7,019 bases of DNA from Rhizobiaceae bacterium (GTDB lineage Bacteria > Pseudomonadota > Alphaproteobacteria > Rhizobiales > Rhizobiaceae): the NCBI GenBank assembly GCA_028865845.1, contig JAGWJK010000215.1, forward strand, positions 1 to 7,019. Reading direction: 5' to 3'. The notes under the pieces were generated by a model. It was given only the letters and a program-made list of their open reading frames with translations. It did not search any database and was not told where the DNA came from. This document shows, piece after piece, positions 5,181-7,019 of the stretch (positions within the stretch are counted from its first letter, which is position 1; every line of letters begins with the position of its first letter). Made by a program: the position numbers and the translations under genes.

Positions 5181-6056
5181 TCAGCCGGCGGGGTTCAGCT
5201 TGTCCTGCGTCTTAGTGTCGAAATCGCTGGCGTCATGGCGCTCGTGCAACTGTGTCGACGGTTCACCGAAAACACGGTTGACCATGCGTCCGCGCTGCAC
5301 GGCCGGCCGGTTGCCGATCGCGTCGGCCCAGCGCACCACGTTTTTGTAGTCCTGAACCTGCAGAAATTCGCCCGCCTCATAGAGCCAGCCCTTCACCAGG
5401 CCGCCATACCAGGGCCAGACGGCCATATCGGCGATCGTGTAGTCGTCGCCGGCAAGATATTCGCTTTCGGCAAGACGGCGATCGAGAACATCGAGCTGAC
5501 GCTTTACTTCCATGGCAAACCGATCGATCGCATATTCGATCGTGGTCGGCGCGTAAGCGTAGAAGTGTCCGAACCCGCCGCCGAGATAGGGCGCGCTGCC
5601 CATCTGCCAGAACAGCCAGGAGAAGCATTCGGCGCGCGTGGCCGGCTCGGTCGGCAGGAAAGCGCCGAACTTCTCGGCAAGGTAGGTCAGGATCGACGCG
5701 GATTCGAAGACCCGGATCGGCTTCGGACCGCTACGATCCATCAGAGCCGGTATCTTGGAGTTGGGATTGACCGAGACGAAACCGCTGCCGAACTGGTCTC
5801 CATCACCGATCTTGATCAGCCAGGCGTCATATTCAGCACCGTTATGACCAAGAGCAAGAAGCTCCTCCAGCATGATCGTAACCTTCACGCCATTCGGCGT
5901 TCCGAGCGAATAGAGCTGCAGCGGATGGCGGCCGATCGGCAATTCCTTGTCATGCGTCGGGCCGGCAATCGGTCTGTTGATGTTGGCAAAACGGCCGCCG
6001 CTGCCCTTGTTCCAGGTCCAGACCTTCGGTGGCGTATATTCAGGTGAATCGGTCAT
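5181..6056 (-). CDS. yghU: Nu-class glutathione S-transferase YghU
   Basis: A protein of 291 residues, close to the 288 of E. coli YghU, and alignable to it almost end to end from memory: KVWTWNKGSGG, FANINRP, HPLQLYSLGTPNGVKVT, EYDAWLIKIGDGDQF, VNPNSKIPAL, FESASILTYLAEKFG, LGGGFGHFY, YTIADMAVWPW and LHERHDASDF. The N-terminal thioredoxin-like domain (about 45-130) carries the glutathione-contact residues around Thr53 and the E-S pair of FESASI. The all-helical C-terminal domain follows. Nu-class enzymes bind two glutathiones or a disulfide and show disulfide-bond reductase activity and activity on organic hydroperoxides (family knowledge). The protein is cytosolic. ATG 6056 fits both the E. 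coli N-terminus and a good AGGAG (6065-6069) with 8-nt spacing. It appears to be a single gene, convergent with the esterase pair and divergent from the deacylase gene. Nothing in it looks damaged. Confidence 0.95.
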   Translation of the reverse strand: MTDSPEYTPPKVWTWNKGSGGRFANINRPIAGPTHDKELPIGRHPLQLYSLGTPNGVKVTIMLEELLALGHNGAEYDAWLIKIGDGDQFGSGFVSVNPNSKIPALMDRSGPKPIRVFESASILTYLAEKFGAFLPTEPATRAECFSWLFWQMGSAPYLGGGFGHFYAYAPTTIEYAIDRFAMEVKRQLDVLDRRLAESEYLAGDDYTIADMAVWPWYGGLVKGWLYEAGEFLQVQDYKNVVRWADAIGNRPAVQRGRMVNRVFGEPSTQLHERHDASDFDTKTQDKLNPAG

Positions 6057-6320
6057 TCATCAAACTCCTGGTATCAAGCAATCGATCGTTGGCCCGTGGA
6101 CCTTTGCTTCCGACATAGCAGAGGGGTGGGGTTTTGCCAGAGGTCCCGCCCATTGCCTCACGCAATCGTTGCGGAAGTCACCGAAACGTTATCGCCGTTC
6201 GATGTGGCAAACACGAGACGATTGATAATATGATTAAATCACCGTGACCGATCGCATATCGTATCGAACGCGAATCGCTTCTCCCGCCAGCCTGAGTTTA
6301 TCGATAAAGGATCAGCTTCC
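6057..6320. promoter_or_regulatory. Divergent intergenic region between yghU and the deacylase gene
   Basis: These 264 bases must carry promoters for both neighbours. Seen in it: the yghU Shine-Dalgarno AGGAG (minus, 6065-6069), a short perfect inverted repeat CGCAA-TCG-TTGCG (6161-6173), AACGTT at 6185-6190, and an AT-rich patch at 6221-6239 with GATAAT (6224-6229) as a possible -10 for the plus-strand gene. AAAGGA (6306-6311) serves the deacylase start with 9-nt spacing. No good -35 partner for GATAAT was found at 16-18 bp, so the promoter call is weak. Confidence 0.4.
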
Positions 6321-7019
6321 ATGACCGTCTTGCCAGCCTTCAAGACCGGACGACCACGCGTCGAGTTCGGCCATATCAAACCGATCCACGATCTGGAAAT
6401 TCCGTTCGGCATCATTGAGGGCGCAGAGCCGGGTCCCTGCCTTTTGATCACGGCCGGCGTGCATGCGTCGGAATATTGCTCGATCGAAGCGGCGGTGCGG
6501 CTGATGCAGACAAAGCCGGAGACAATCAAGGGCACGCTCGTCATCCTGCCGATCCTCAATATCGAAGGCTTTGCCAAGCGCAGCATCTACATCATGCCAC
6601 AGGACGGCAAGAACCTGAACCGCATGTTCCCGGGAAATGCAGAGGGAAGCACCGGCGAGCGCCTGGCGCATTGGCTGATGACCGAAGTTTATCCGCAGGC
6701 CGATGCCTACATGGACCTTCATGGCGGCGATCTCGACGAGAGCCTGGCGCCCTTCACCATCTTTCCGGGCGGTTGCGCCAAGTCGCTGGCGCTTGCTGAG
6801 GCCTTTGGCCTGCCGATCGCCGTTGCCTCGACCCGTCCGGGCAACAGCGTCAATGGCGCGCGGCTCGCCGGCATTCCCAGCATCCTTCCGGAAATCGGCG
6901 GCAACGGCATCTGGAGCGAAAGCAGCGTGGGCCTGATGGTCGACGGCATTCACCGCGTCATGCAACATCTCGACATGATTTCCGACGCCCCTAAACCGGC
7001 TAGCTCCGAGCCGATGAAG
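6321..7019 (+). CDS. Succinylglutamate desuccinylase/aspartoacylase-family zinc deacylase (AstE/AspA type), 3' end cut by window
   Basis: The frame is open from ATG 6321 to the last base, giving 233 residues with no stop. It is a zinc carboxypeptidase-fold (M14-like) deacylase of the AstE/AspA family, which hydrolyses N-acyl amino acids. Zinc ligands are GVHASE (His48, Glu51) and DLHGGD (His134). NLNRMFPG (98-105) carries the Asn/Arg substrate-binding pair, and Glu191 in LPEIGGNG is the likely general base. The start is supported by AAAGGA at 6306-6311. The residues past about 220 are the expected beginning of the C-terminal beta domain, and roughly 80-110 residues should lie outside the window (typical family length 310-340). 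In Rhizobiaceae such genes often sit with amino-acid or peptide ABC transporters, but nothing downstream can be seen here. The acyl group and amino acid are unknown; AstE, aspartoacylase and ectoine-type deacylases are all possible. Confidence 0.88.
   Translation, partial: MTVLPAFKTGRPRVEFGHIKPIHDLEIPFGIIEGAEPGPCLLITAGVHASEYCSIEAAVRLMQTKPETIKGTLVILPILNIEGFAKRSIYIMPQDGKNLNRMFPGNAEGSTGERLAHWLMTEVYPQADAYMDLHGGDLDESLAPFTIFPGGCAKSLALAEAFGLPIAVASTRPGNSVNGARLAGIPSILPEIGGNGIWSESSVGLMVDGIHRVMQHLDMISDAPKPASSEPMK

Noticed and set aside
5235..6047. Plus-strand open frame of 270 codons opposite yghU
   Set aside because: The minus strand matches YghU over its full length; this frame has no family features.
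6089..6108. Sigma-54-like promoter (TTGGCCCG ... TTGCTT)
   Set aside because: The GG and GC elements are separated by 13 bp instead of the required 10, so the geometry is wrong.
6312..6968. Minus-strand open frame of 218 codons opposite the deacylase gene
   Set aside because: The plus frame carries the full zinc-ligand and substrate motifs of AstE/AspA proteins and has a good Shine-Dalgarno sequence. The minus frame has neither.

Overview
The window is GC-rich, densely coding DNA of the kind found in Alphaproteobacteria. The protein families and their style point to Rhizobiaceae (Rhizobium/Agrobacterium-like), but this assignment is an inference from overall character, not from a marker gene. 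I see no rRNA, tRNA, CRISPR array, insertion sequence or phage gene. Eight protein genes are supported; the first and last are cut by the window edges.

Left block (1-2101, + strand): three tightly packed catabolic genes. They are the end of a dihydroxyacetone-kinase-type DhaL protein, an HpcH/HpaI-type aldolase and an MhpD/HpaH-type 2-keto-enoate hydratase (FAH superfamily). Together they suggest a hydrate, cleave, phosphorylate route for an unidentified sugar acid or keto acid. The aldolase lacks a good start codon: where an ATGA stop/start overlap would be expected there is ATAA. A strong 12-bp inverted repeat (2111-2147) closes the block.

Middle (2157-3387): a minus-strand gene for a cytoplasmic HtrA/DegP-like protein with one PDZ domain. 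All three catalytic-triad positions appear to be replaced, so it looks like a pseudoprotease. Upstream of it lies about 300 bp of non-coding DNA holding several inverted repeats.

Right-centre (3388-5072, + strand): two unrelated-family alpha/beta-hydrolase esterases, one acetyl-xylan-esterase-like (AXE1/CE7) and one COG4947-like. They overlap by 4 nt and are probably translationally coupled.

Right (5181-7019): yghU, a Nu-class glutathione S-transferase, on the minus strand, followed by a hairpin with a GCAA tetraloop. Divergent from it is the start of a gene for an AstE/AspA-type zinc deacylase that runs off the window. The left catabolic operon and the pseudo-HtrA gene are the parts most worth a second look.
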